From assembly GCA_017165825.1 (NCBI GenBank), contig CM029377.1, positions 23,326,386 to 23,390,385 of the forward strand: 64,000 bases of DNA. Reading direction: 5' to 3'. Positions 1 through 10,820 of this stretch are shown here, piece after piece. Below the pieces are notes generated by a model that did not search any database, was not told the origin of the DNA, and saw nothing but the letters and a program-made list of their open reading frames with translations. Source of the DNA: Hepsetus odoe. Its lineage: Eukaryota; Chordata; Actinopteri; Characiformes; Hepsetidae. Position numbers and translations under genes: made by a program. How positions within the stretch are numbered: position 1 is the stretch's first letter; every line of letters starts with the position of its first letter.

Positions 1-188
1 TAAGTTCTCAGTGTTTAAATTCATTATCCTGGTCTCATGTTTGGTTTTCATGAAGTTCAGTCTGTTCAGTTTTCACCAGATTTCTTTCCACAATATTGGT
101 GTAGTTTTCTCTGGTGTAATAAAACAGTAAAACTCAGAAATAACTTCTAAGGGTTTAATAAGTTTCATCTGGTCCACACTTAATGCAC

Positions 189-949
189 TTTATTCTTCAT
201 ACACAAACGCATCACACCTTGAGTACAATCTAGAAGACTGCAGAACTTATTTTAGGTGTGAGAAGGCAGTCAGAGGAAACTATTTTGAACAATTTTAAGG
301 TAAAAGGCATTTTTAACTTAAAATGATGTGAAAACTTAACGCTCCTTAATCAGATCATCTTAATGTGTGAGGCTAATTTTTGGTTTATCGACTGGGCATC
401 AACAGACTACTATCTGTAGATATAAACCCACAAGGCACACACGTACACAGATAGATGGGGTAAAGAAATGCTCTTTTAAAAGAAGGAAAAGAACGTTTAA
501 TATGCATTAGATAGGTTACATTCTATAGGCTAGATGCACATCATGTGTCAAGTTGTTTTTTTTTTTGTTTTTTTTGGTTTTTTTCTTCAAAAAACAGCCA
601 GTACCTTGCGTTCAGGTTTTAAAACATTGCGGACAAACTTGGAATGTGATCATTGGTCAAAACTTTCTGATGGCTCTCATTAGAAGTACTAATCCAGGGT
701 CAACTACTATTGTTCGTTAAATTGCGTTCAGCATTCCCATTCTTAAAAACCCAAATTTCTTTTGCGTTTTCTAATCTGCCACACCCAGTTCAACCCAGCA
801 GCAGATCATCAGACCGCCTTGGGTCGAGTTTGGTGCATCAGAGCAGGGACTACACAGAGATGTAGAGGATGTAGAGGTAGAAGTGGATCAGTACATTTCG
901 TTTTTTTTTTCTTTTCTTTTTTTCTCTTCCCCCAGCTAAGAGTTTCTGT
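189..949 (-). other. pgm2: pgm2 3' UTR with candidate poly(A) signal
   Basis: This is the sequence after the pgm2 stop. It is AT-rich with T-runs (548-590 and 900-925 on the plus strand). TTTATT at 189-194 reads AATAAA on the transcribed strand and is a plausible polyadenylation signal about 760 nt past the stop. The true 3' end cannot be fixed from sequence alone. Confidence 0.45.
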
Positions 950-3900
950 TTAGAAATCCGGCCGAGGGGTCAGCTTGTTCTTCTTGGGCTGGAAGAAATT
1001 CTCCACAATGGCATCCACCAAGTTATTCAGCTCTGTGTTCAGCTGATTCAAATCACTAAGACAGAGAAAGAGACAAAATTGCACATGAATAAGAAAATCG
1101 GACCAAAAGGATATACATACTGCGCATGGTCAGCATGCCTGAAAATATGCCAAAACTAGCTGAAGCTCAAGGTGCTAAACTTCACTAACAGAATAAAACT
1201 TTCAGCATCATTTTGGGATTTTCTGATTTGGTAGAAATCTGAGTTACTACATGAAGCTCCCTGTTTTAGGGTAATAGGTGTGAGAGGTGGAAGAAAAAGT
1301 GACTAGGCTTGGATTGCTATTCGAGGTAAAACTAGAAGATTCTGAAGATTTCCCTCCATGTAAGTTTCAAGCCACATCATCTCCTACTGCAGTGGTTCAA
1401 AGCTATGGATCTGCAGGCTATGCTAATCAGAAAGTGCAGGGAAAGGAAGGACCAGAGAAGAGAAACACAGCATTACTTTTCATGGCTTGGTTCTGAATTT
1501 AAACATAAAGGTATAATTCAGTGAGTAGAACTGATGAACATCATATGTGGCTTCATCATAAAGAAGCATTCTCCATTTCACCACCAGAGTGTGGTCCTGA
1601 GCCTGAGCGGACCTTCTTCCAGAGGTTAACCAAGCTAACATGGACACTGAGACATAGCGTCTCTGTCGGGGATTCATCACTACCAGTAATCTCTGCTCAA
1701 ACTGGCCCAGTAGTTACTGCACAACAAACATTTCTCACACACACACACACCTGTTTCCTGGAGCAGCACACAGCTCTGTGTAGTACTTTATTTTTGGTTC
1801 CGTGCCGCTGGTCCTCATTGTGGCTACACCCCCATTTGCAAAGGTAAAGGTGATCATCTGACTGCTCTTGCTCGTAGGAAGGATCTAAGAGAGAAAGTAA
1901 GATATTTCTTTATGATGGTCATGTGATTAGGAGAGTCCCAGCTAGTAAACTCAACTCAACTAGAGAGAAAAGTGGGATTTCCTAATACGAACAGAACAAA
2001 TGGAAAGATCAGAATATGAGATTATCTGTCAAATGGGACACATTTTTGATTGGTAAAATCTCCATGGATCAGATCATGGAGCACTGTAACAAGATAATCT
2101 GTCCTTGTTTGCAATAATGTTAAAACCACTGACAGTAGCAGAAAGAAAGATTGATCTGGGTACAGTGGTCCAACCCATGGAAGCCTGAACTTCCATGAGT
2201 TTCGGGCGGCACTCACAGCTTTGTGATCAGCCTGGTTGCTGTCGTAGCCTGTTGTTAGGTCTCGCACAGCGCTGATGGTGAAACCCAGACACTCTTTAGG
2301 GTATGAGTTCTCTCCCTCGTAGTTCCTCAAACGCTCAAACAGTTTCTTGATGGTGTTCTGGTCATGGCAGATGAAGTAGGAGTTCTTGGTAATGTGGTAG
2401 CCGTACCTGGATTATAGTGAGAGAACCTGGCTGAAAACAGAGATTCAGTTTCTACTTCATACCCATGGTGACTGGGCTTTATGGTCTTTCACTAAAACAC
2501 AGGGAATAACCGCCCATAGTGGAAGATACGGCTGAACAACATTTCGGTTTTCAAGGTTAGAAAGTGTGTGACTCACTCATCATAGATGGCTTTAAGTTGC
2601 TGGGAGAGAGAGGTGTTTTTGGTTGCCAGGTATGAGGCCATCTCTCCAGCAATAGCCGCTGCGCTGACCCCGTCCTTATCCAGCACGGCTGGACTGCACA
2701 TGTATCCTGGGTAAATACGGTTTATTATGGTGTTAATTCACATTTGTTCTAGACTGAATTTCTAAATAAGGCGGCAAATTCAGGTGCACTTTCAGCTTTT
2801 CAGAAACCGTTTCAGTTAGCTTGGTGTTTTGCTGGGATGTTTTTGTTGACCTACCGATGGCCTCTTCAAAGGCAAATAGCACAGTCTTGCCCTGATCCAG
2901 GAGCTGCTTTGCCCGGTTTCCCATCCACTTAAATCCAGTCAGAGTCTCCTAAATTTATACACACAGACAGAGGGAGAGAGCCAAAAGAGGTCAAAACAAC
3001 TGAAGGTCACTCGTAAACCATGCAATTTTGTTGATTTACCAATAGACTGTGACCTTCCTACAGTAACAGAATCACAAATAAAAAAAATGGGCTGAGTGAG
3101 AGGTGGAGAGAGACCGCTTGTCCAGTGTTGGAGTGAAGGGTCAGTTGTACCTCGAAGTGAAAGCCCTCTTTAAGTGCAATGGCCCGTAGTATTTTGGAGG
3201 AAACAGTGCTGGCCAGCATGTAAACGTCCTTCACCGAGCCTTTATTCTCCTCCTGCTGCTCCTTCCAACACTTGAACAGCCACCAGCCCAGCAGTGCACC
3301 CAGTTCATTCCCAGAGAACACCCTCCATTCACCACTGCACAGAGAGAGAGAGACACAGAGAGAGAGAGACACAGAGAGAGAGACACAGAGAGAGAGAATC
3401 ATCATTCACCCAGCCTGGTTAAACTACCTCAGGAAGTTTCATTTTGCTTCCAACAGTCAGGAAACAAAGAAATGTCAGTTTGTTATGTAACGGCTGCATT
3501 TTAATGCTCAGGGACACTTTCTAAAAGAGAGATGATCGTTTGAACATTTTCAGCTTTAAAACTGGAAAGTAAGAAAGATATTTTGTCCTACAGGCAGTCA
3601 GACTACTCGAATACTCTGCTGTGCTTCTTCTGGAAAAATGCGTTAGAATGGTGATGGCTATCATGCAGAAAAGTCTTCAGACCCTCCACATGTAGCCATA
3701 ACCGAAAGTGAGACAGTCAAAACAAGGAGTCCGTTCCACCAAAACTTTACACCAGCAGCATACTAATCTCCTCCCTCTGTGGAGTGTCTGCACCAGCAGA
3801 ACACAAAAACAGGGCCTTTTACTGCACTTTCAGGAGTTCAGCCTTTAGTAAAGCATGTTAGGATGGAGGGAGTAGAGGTGACAAAGGTGAAGGAATTTAA

Positions 3901-4589
3901 ATGCTTGGGATCAGCAGTTCAGTGTAATGGTGAGTGTGGAAGAGAGGTGTAGGCTGGTTTGAATGGGTGGAGAAGAGTGGCTGGAGTGATTTATGACAGA
4001 CGGGTACCAGTGAGAGTAAAGGGGAAGGTTAACAGGACCATAGTTAGACCAGCTGTGCTATATGGGTTGGAGACGATGATGAAAAGACAGGAGGCAGAGC
4101 TGGAGGTAAAGATGCTAAGATTTTTGTTGGGTGTGACGAGGATGAACAGGATTAGAAGTGAGTATATTAGAGGGACAGCTCAGGTTAGACGTTTGGGAGA
4201 CAAAGTGAGAGAAGCAAGGTTGTGCTGGTTTGGACATGTCCAGAGGAGACATGAGGATTATATCGGGAGGTGAATGTTGAAGATGGAGCGGTCAGGAAAG
4301 AGGAAAAGAGGCAGGCCAAAGAGGAGGTTTATGAACGTGGTGAGAGAGGACATGCAGGTGGTCGGTTTGAAGGAAGAAGATGCAGAGGAAGCAATGGAGA
4401 CATATATGATCCGCTGTCAGTCTTTAGTAAAGCATGTGTGCATCAATTTGATGAAATGGCTCAGTCAGACGAAAACACACACACCTTGGTTGTTTCTCAG
4501 CTATGGCTAGTCGGTCTGCGTCTGGGTCATTGGCCAGAACCAGAGTGGCTCCTTCTCTGTCTGCAAGTGCAAACGACAAGTTCTACCAA

Positions 4590-4623
<34 letters not shown>

Positions 4624-7600
4624 GAAAAGAAGCACATAAACACACTGCCATCTTCTCTTTCACCACCAGCAGGGTCATCAGCTGCAGATGACACGGGAGA
4701 GTGTGTGTTTATATCTGTGCACATATTTAAAATTACTTATTAACAACATAAATACAAAAGAACTGTCAGGAAGCTGAAGCTTGCGAGCATAATCGCAAGA
4801 TAATGCACTGAGTTAATGGTTTTCTTCATGTTTTATCATCAAATCACAGAAAACAACAGAAACTCTGCACTGCAGTGTTTATAACTTAATGGATGAACAG
4901 CATTTCATGAAATCCTTTGCTTTGTTCGAAGCCTCTGCAAGTAACTCAATCTGGTTAGTAAAGCTCAGTAACTCCTGGAGGCCTGAGTGAGAGTGTGTGT
5001 GTGTGTTTTCCTACGGTTCACTGCATGGTTCCTCTATATCTGCTATATAACAGCCAGCAGAATGTTTATGTAGTTTCTTTCGTCCGTTTCCTGTTATCTG
5101 AGGTTAAACTAGGTCACCGTGGTCACCACAGCAGCAGAATTAGACCAAAAAAGGTGCAAAATGTGGGTTTTTTGCAACATGGAGCCAGATGTAAGTCTCA
5201 AATATGATCTTTTTCAGCTAGATCTGTGTGTGCGTGTGTATGTGTGTACCAGGACTCCAGCTCCCTCCTCTGGATTGGGGTATTCCACCGTGGGAAACTC
5301 TGGGTTGGGATCTTTCTGCTCCTCAACTGCATATGGGGGCGGAAGGTCAAAAGCCTTGAAGGCAGCCTGGACGAACACGTGACCCACACCATGAACAGAA
5401 GTGTGTACGATCTTCTGCTCCGAGCCCTTGTTCACCTCCCTGAGAGACGAGGGACTCAGTTAGTGTGTGGATGGAACCAAAGGTAACAACAACAACAACA
5501 ACAACAACAACCCTTTTCCTGTTTTCCTGAATGTCATGATGCAAACAGCTTTGTGTGCTTAAACGGAAGTGTGTGTGTGTACCGGTGAAAGCAGTACTGT
5601 TGTATTGACTGCAGGTATTCCTTGTGTATTTTCTGGTACAGGTCCTTCAGCAGGGGACTCTTGGTGGCTGTGTTTGTGTCCCAGGACTCGGGCCAGGGCT
5701 CGAGATTTTCCTCTATGGCTTCAGCAATGCCTTTATCATGGGGCGGGATGATCTGAGCGCCGTTCTCCCAGTACACCTAAGAGACACGTTCACAGAAACA
5801 ACATCACTGGACAGATAGCCCCTGACTATATTACAGCGAACTAAACTGATATCATCCAAAAACAGCCACAAACAGCTTTGTATGTAATGATCGAGTAACA
5901 TATGGTCATTCTGACACTGCAATACATTGCAGGAAGTATAGGGGGCACAATGGCTTCTGTGATTATTAGAGGCAACCAGGGTCTCTAAATGACCAACACC
6001 TTTATCCAGTCGCGTTTCAGTCTGGACTAAGATCGAGTTTAGTGTCAGGCCTTTTAGTTTAATATCTGATGTCCTCTACTGTATATAAAACTGATATTTT
6101 GAGCAGGAAGACGGAAGAGACTCGCTGTGACGAACTACGACGGATGGAGAGCGCAAGTGGAGTGAAAGTGACTATTGTTAACATTGTAAAACGCAGCACA
6201 GCACACAGTGAGACAATGAAATTCAACCTCAGCGTTTCACCCATGCACACATGTGCAGCAGGGGGCAGCTATTGAAAGTGCCCGGGGAGCAGTGATGGGG
6301 ACGGTACCTCGCTCAAGGCTACCTCAGGGCAACCTACTGGTCTGGGATTTGAACCCCCAACAACCTTCTGATCTGGGGCCAACTCCCTAACCACTAGTCC
6401 ACCGCTGCCCCAAGTTGTGGGTTTGAGTCCCTGACCAAGGGGTTGCCTTGAGGTTCCCTTGAGCAAGGTACCATCCCCATCACTGCTCCCTGAGTGCCGG
6501 ATGTATGGCTGTCCCCTGCTGCATAGTGTTGTGTTAAACGCAGAGGTTGAATTTCGTTGTGGTTCACGATGACATAGTCGCTTTCACTTTAAAACTAGTC
6601 ACTTATTATTTTACTTGGTCAAAGAAGAGCTGCCACGTACCTTGTAGCCGTTGTCTTGTTTGGGGTTGTGGGAGGCCGTCACCATAATCCCGGCGCAGAG
6701 ACCCAAGCGAGATACTGTGAAGGGCTTAGAAAGGAAGAACGGTCGGAAAATTGGAAAATCATCAACACTGACACAGGCCGACCACATGTCATGATAACAT
6801 GGCAGCTGTTATTAGTTCATCTGAACTACCGCTCCAGGTTCTTATTTCTATTACCCTCGTAACTCATGACCTTCTCCTGATAAACTGCACATATGTTCTT
6901 ATATAATGGCTAAAATGTGAACACCAAAATGAGGCACAGATTTAAGTCACAATTTCAAACAAAGTATTTTGATTCACAATACCTGACCCAGACATGGAAA
7001 AACAAAAAAAATAAATAAAAAAGATGTTTAAAAGAATATGGGCACAGACATATTTCAACAAAGCTGCAAATAAAAAAGCTTCATGAACGAATTGCATTTA
7101 GTTTAACATATTTAATTCTTAATAAGCAGTTATAAAGAAGTATAAAATGACAATGAGCTGCTCCTCCTAATGAATATCTGAGAAAAGTAAGATTTGTAAT
7201 GAGTAAGGGTTTGGGGTTTCTATGAATTTTCTAGTTAGGAGAATAGTTCAGCTGAGCTGAGGGGCAAAAATAAATATCTGAGTCAGTCTGATTAGCAAGC
7301 CTAAAGAATATTCCTCTCAAACACATTTCTCCATGATGACTTTGCTCAACTCAACACTGAGGCAGGGTCAGAAAAATGACTCATTACAGACTGTCTGCGA
7401 AGAGTCAAAGTACATTTCAGCATAAGCTAACCTTTCAGGGAGAAAAGTTCAGTCGTGGGTGTGTGTGTGTGTGTGTGTGTGTGTGGACACACATTCTGAA
7501 AGCTCATTTTCAGGAAAGTAAGTCTAAATTCCTTAAGCCTGTGCTTCCCTGCTCCAACACATCAGAACAAACTTGTTGACGTATAAGAACAGGACCTTCT

Positions 7601-9661
7601 AGGTATTTTAATGCACTAATGATTTAACCACTTAGCTTATTGGCCACCTTTGGGTCCAACGAAATGACGTTCAGCCTTTCGATACAAATGTATTCACTAT
7701 TCGATTACTAATGAAGCCCTTTCTCTTCCACACATTCAGGTAGGCCTCAGCAGCCAACAGGAAGCTACCGTCAGTGCTGATGAACGCACGCAGAAAAACC
7801 AAATCGCATTCTCGTTTCCGAGCCAGTTTAATGCATTTTCTTTTCACGGGTGTGTGCACATACGTACCACGTACGGCGTGGGGGTAAAAACGGGGAAGAG
7901 GTAAACTGGAATCTCTCGGCTGATGAAAACGGCAGCGGCGAGGGAGGCGAAGCGCTTACTGCTGCCCCCGCTGGCCACGTGCTCACGGGCATCAAACCCG
8001 ATCACCACACCACGCTCCTTCAGGTCCTCAAAACACTGTTCCAGATAACGACAGAAGCCCTGAGAGAGCAAGAGAGAGAGTGAGTTTCCACATTCACAGT
8101 CAGCAGTATTTCATGTTTTTAATTTAATTCCTTGGCATGTCTGGTTCACCTTCACAGCTTCAACTGAACATCAAATTGTGCAGAAATTTTGAAAAATCCA
8201 CTGATTTCCTCTTTTCATCTTTTATGGAGAGTAAAAGCATGTAGTTTAATGTGCTAATATTCTTTAAAGAATTTTTTAAATCCCTCTAATGGAGGTTGGC
8301 TGCTCTGTGGTGGACTGGCCGTCTGTCCAGGGTGTCTTTCCCTGTGGCTCCGACACCACCAGTTACTGTCATCTGGATGGATGGATTGTCATATGAACAT
8401 CCATCCATTCATCCCTAAACCCAGATGACTGTGCTCTCTCACCTGCGTGGTCTGAATGATGGTCAGATCGTTCATGCGAGACACTCCAGGGCCCATGGCG
8501 GCTCTCAGTCCCGCTGTTCCAAACTCCATCCGAGCGCCAAAACATTTCTTGAGCTCCTCCACCGCCCCCTTCTCAAACATCTCCCGCACACAGGCCGCCG
8601 TCTTGGCATTCTGTTCACAGACAAAAGAAAAAGCTCTCTTAGGGGATCAGGTTTTGAAGGTTTTCCCCCAAAATAAAATTATTTTATGCATAAATCTACA
8701 CACATTTCCCGCTAAAAATCTCTGACCTTTGCAGATGAAGCAGGAATTTAGGTCCCAGAACACTCAAAGCCCTAAAGAGTTTCTTCTTTCCTGCGATGCC
8801 TGGCGACATTTTACACACAAGTCTTGTCCCTTGAAACACGATGCATGTCTCGTATCTTGTCCCGCGTTTTGATAATTACTTAATTAACCCAGTAAGCCAT
8901 CCTTGCCATCCTTACAGCCAATTAATGAATTCCACGTGTCCAATCCCAGGACGGGAGGGGGTTCAGAGTGACCCAGCACGCTACTCCAATTACTACAGCG
9001 AGAGGACTCTGCAGAAGAACACTGGAGAGACAGACTCCTCTACGAGCAACTAAATCACCTCTAGTGGACTCACATGAGACACTGATGGACACACACTACT
9101 ACAAGCGGAAGCAGGAAAGATGGGGAGCGCTGTTTAATTACAATCGTTGGGGTGGGGTGGGGTGGGGTGGGTTTGGGTTTGGGTTGGGGTTTAGGGGGGG
9201 GGCGGATTGTGTAAAGGATGTCCTGCTCTGTTCTGCACAAGGAGAGGCCCCAGGAGCTGGATGTATGGCTGCCCGCTGCACCTGGTGGGGGGGGACATGA
9301 CTCTATCCATGTCAGTGAGACCACTTTAATCTGCAGTGTCTCTCGGTGTCTCTCAGAGAAAAGGTTTCTGTCCAGCTTAGGTGAAGGAGCGTCCTCCTCC
9401 TCATCAGCGGGGAGGAAATGATCACGTCACTCTGGATGTGGTGAAACCCGTGTGTTGAAATGTGGGGAAGTTTTTTAACGACACTGCCGCCCATGTCACT
9501 TGTCGCTGCCTCTGAAGAAATTTATAGCCTGAGTCTTGGTTTAGCCTGTTAGCGCCCCGGCTAGCTCCCCTCTTTGACTCGGTGTGGATTAGTGAGGTCT
9601 GACTCACCCGGTCGAACCGTAGCCACTGCCGCACGGCCGAGTCCAGTCCGCAGTCCTCCAT
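950..9661 (-). CDS. pgm2: Phosphoglucomutase 2 / phosphopentomutase (complete, 13 exons)
   Basis: Cytosolic alpha-D-phosphohexomutase; in this family PGM2 interconverts ribose-1-P/ribose-5-P and glucose-1-P/glucose-6-P. Exons in transcript order: 9608-9661, 8443-8610, 7868-8059, 6641-6724, 5583-5776, 5250-5439, 4485-4582, 3151-3334, 2855-2948, 2577-2706, 2217-2406, 1751-1884, 950-1055. They total 1818 bp, i.e. 605 residues plus TAA; human PGM2 has about 612. All phases join and all introns are GT-AG. Visible sites: active-site serine loop TASHNPKQ (Ser about 156), metal loop DPDADR (313-318), sugar-binding FAFEEAIG (about 413-420), and phosphate loop RTSGTEPK (550-557). The N-terminal GARMEFGTAGLRAAMGPG block favours PGM2 over the paralogue PGM2L1. 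The start is the first ATG after a GC-rich upstream segment and gives MEDCGLDSAVRQWLRFDR. Introns hold a LINE insertion (intron 7), a SINE pair (intron 4) and microsatellites. Confidence 0.96.
3340..3397. repeat. GA/CT microsatellite forming the polypyrimidine tract of pgm2 exon 8 acceptor
   Basis: (GA)n with interspersed GACACA motifs on plus. On the transcribed strand it is a roughly 55-nt CT-rich tract ending in TGTGCAG directly at exon 8 (3334), so it serves as the polypyrimidine tract. Confidence 0.85.
3859..4421 (+). mobile_element. 5'-truncated LINE insertion with 16-bp target-site duplication
   Basis: The segment encodes the C-terminal end of a non-LTR reverse transcriptase. Reading frames include VIYDRRVPVRVKGKVNRTIV, then FLLGVTRMNRIRSEYIRGTA, then WFGHVQRRHE, then a GKRKRGRPKRRF basic end with a small frame break near 4273. 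It is bounded by a perfect 16-bp direct repeat (3843-3858 and 4422-4437), the hallmark of target-primed reverse transcription. It lies in pgm2 intron 7, in the opposite orientation to the gene. The same LINE family recurs at 33.5, 39.1 and 40.7 kb. Confidence 0.85.
5484..5512. repeat. (AAC)n microsatellite
   Basis: About nine AAC units, in pgm2 intron 5 just upstream of exon 6. Confidence 0.9.
6162..6590. mobile_element. Head-to-head pair of tRNA-derived SINEs
   Basis: Two copies of one SINE family lie in opposite orientations. The minus copy is 6162-6411 (tail GTGAAAGTGACTATTG on plus, head near 6411). The plus copy is 6412-6590, lacks about 50 nt of its head and ends in CTTTCACTTT. The family has a tRNA-like head (TGGTTAGGG A-box region, GGTTCAAA B-box region), a conserved body with CCATCACTGCTCCC, and a tail close to GACAATAGTCACTTTCACTT. 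The pair sits in pgm2 intron 4, its right edge about 50 bp from exon 4. Confidence 0.8.
7460..7486. repeat. (GT)n microsatellite
   Basis: About 13 GT units in pgm2 intron 3 (6725-7867). The rest of that intron is AT-rich with no recognisable element. Confidence 0.9.
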
Positions 9662-9835
9662 GCTGCTGTCCGGCGCCAGGAGTTACTGTTCCGCTCCGTC
9701 CGCCCGTCTGAACTGAGGAACACGACTGGGGGCGGGGGCGTGGCCGTGGGGTCGTCACGTGGCATCATTGTTCAAACACAATTGGCTGATGACCTCTGAC
9801 GACAGAAGGAAGCGTGCCGGAAGAAGAATCCTCTC
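9662..9835 (-). promoter_or_regulatory. pgm2: pgm2 promoter / 5' flank
   Basis: This GC-rich stretch lies directly upstream of the pgm2 start. It holds a GC box (GGGGGCGGGG near 9728-9738), a palindromic E-box CACGTG at 9756-9761 and, read on the minus strand, a CCAAT box (ATTGG on plus at 9781-9785). It is the only GC- and CpG-rich patch near the gene's 5' end. I infer a TATA-less housekeeping promoter; the transcription start is not resolved. Confidence 0.5.
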
Positions 9836-10190
9836 TTAAATCATTTTACGGTGAGATTTTGTTTCAGAATATCACCGTTTAAGAAATCAGCATATCGTGT
9901 ACTCTGTTTAAAAGTTATTATTATTATTATTGTTGTTGTTTTGGATTTACACATTTTAGTGTACTTCATTCATTTTAAATTCTAATAAAAACTACTTAAA
10001 GCAATATTTCAGTTTTTAAAAACATTAAATAAGAGTATTCATTAAAAACGTAATATATATTTTAAAAACACATTTATTATTTTCCCCTGCTTTGAGGAAA
10101 TAGGGAGGACAATAATAATGTATTTATATTTTTTAAAATATGATTTGAATATTAAGTATATAAATAAATAAATGAATATGGAAAAAATAT
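9836..10190. other. AT-rich intergenic stretch
   Basis: This lies between the pgm2 promoter and a Rex3 fragment. It holds ATT and TTG runs and long A/T blocks. I see no gene, RNA or element. Confidence 0.5.
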
Positions 10191-10196
10191 ATATAT

Positions 10197-10608
10197 ATCC
10201 ATCCATCCATCCATCCATCCATTCTCCTCTGCTTATCAGAGGCCGGGTCGCGGGGGCAGCAGCTCCAGCAGGGATGCCCAGACTTCCCTCTCTCAGGCCA
10301 CTTCTTCCAGCTCCTCCGGGCGGATCCCAAGGCGTTCCCAGGCCAGCCGAAAGACATAGTCTCTCCAGCGTGTCCTGGGTCTTCTCCGGGTTCTCTTTCC
10401 GGTGGGACGTGCCCGGAACACCTCACCAAGGAGGCGTCCAGGGGACATCCTAATCAGATGCCCGAGCCACCTCATCTGACTCCTCTCGATGCGGAGGAGC
10501 AGCGGCTCTACTTTGAGCCCCTCCCGGATGACTGAGCTTCTCACCCTATCTCTAAGGGAGAGTCCAGACACCCTGCGGAGGAAACTCATTTCGGCCGCTT
10601 GTATTCGC
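10197..10608 (-). mobile_element. 5'-truncated Rex3 (RTE-clade LINE) 3' end
   Basis: Read on minus, this encodes the Rex3 RT C-terminus (RIQAAEMSFLRRVSGLSLRD, then RSQMRWLGHLIRMSPGRL, then PTGKRTRRRPRTRWRDY), the 3' UTR, and a (GGAT)n tail (CCATCC repeats at 10197-10220 on plus). It closely matches the 3' end of the long Rex3 copy at 45 kb. It is flanked on both sides by (TA)n, so any target duplication is hidden in low-complexity sequence. Confidence 0.9.
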
Positions 10609-10634
10609 GTATATATATATATATATATATATAT
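10609..10634. repeat. (TA)n microsatellite
   Basis: About 13 TA units at the truncated 5' edge of the Rex3 fragment, directly followed by a SINE. Confidence 0.9.
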
Positions 10635-10820
10635 GGTTGCCTATTAGTTAGGCCCAATGATCAGAAGGTTGTGGGTTCGAATCACAGATCCGTAGGTTGC
10701 CCTAAGATACCCTTAAGTAAGGTACTGTCCCCATCACTGCTCCCCAGGCGCTGGATATGGATGCCCCCTACTGCACAGAGTGTATGTATTAAATACAGAG
10801 GTTGCAAATAGTTACTTTCT
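10635..10820 (+). mobile_element. tRNA-derived SINE copy
   Basis: Same family as at 6.2-6.6 kb: a head with GGTTCGAATC, a body with TAAGTAAGGTACTGTCCCCA and CATCACTGCTCCCC, and a decayed tail. Confidence 0.8.
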
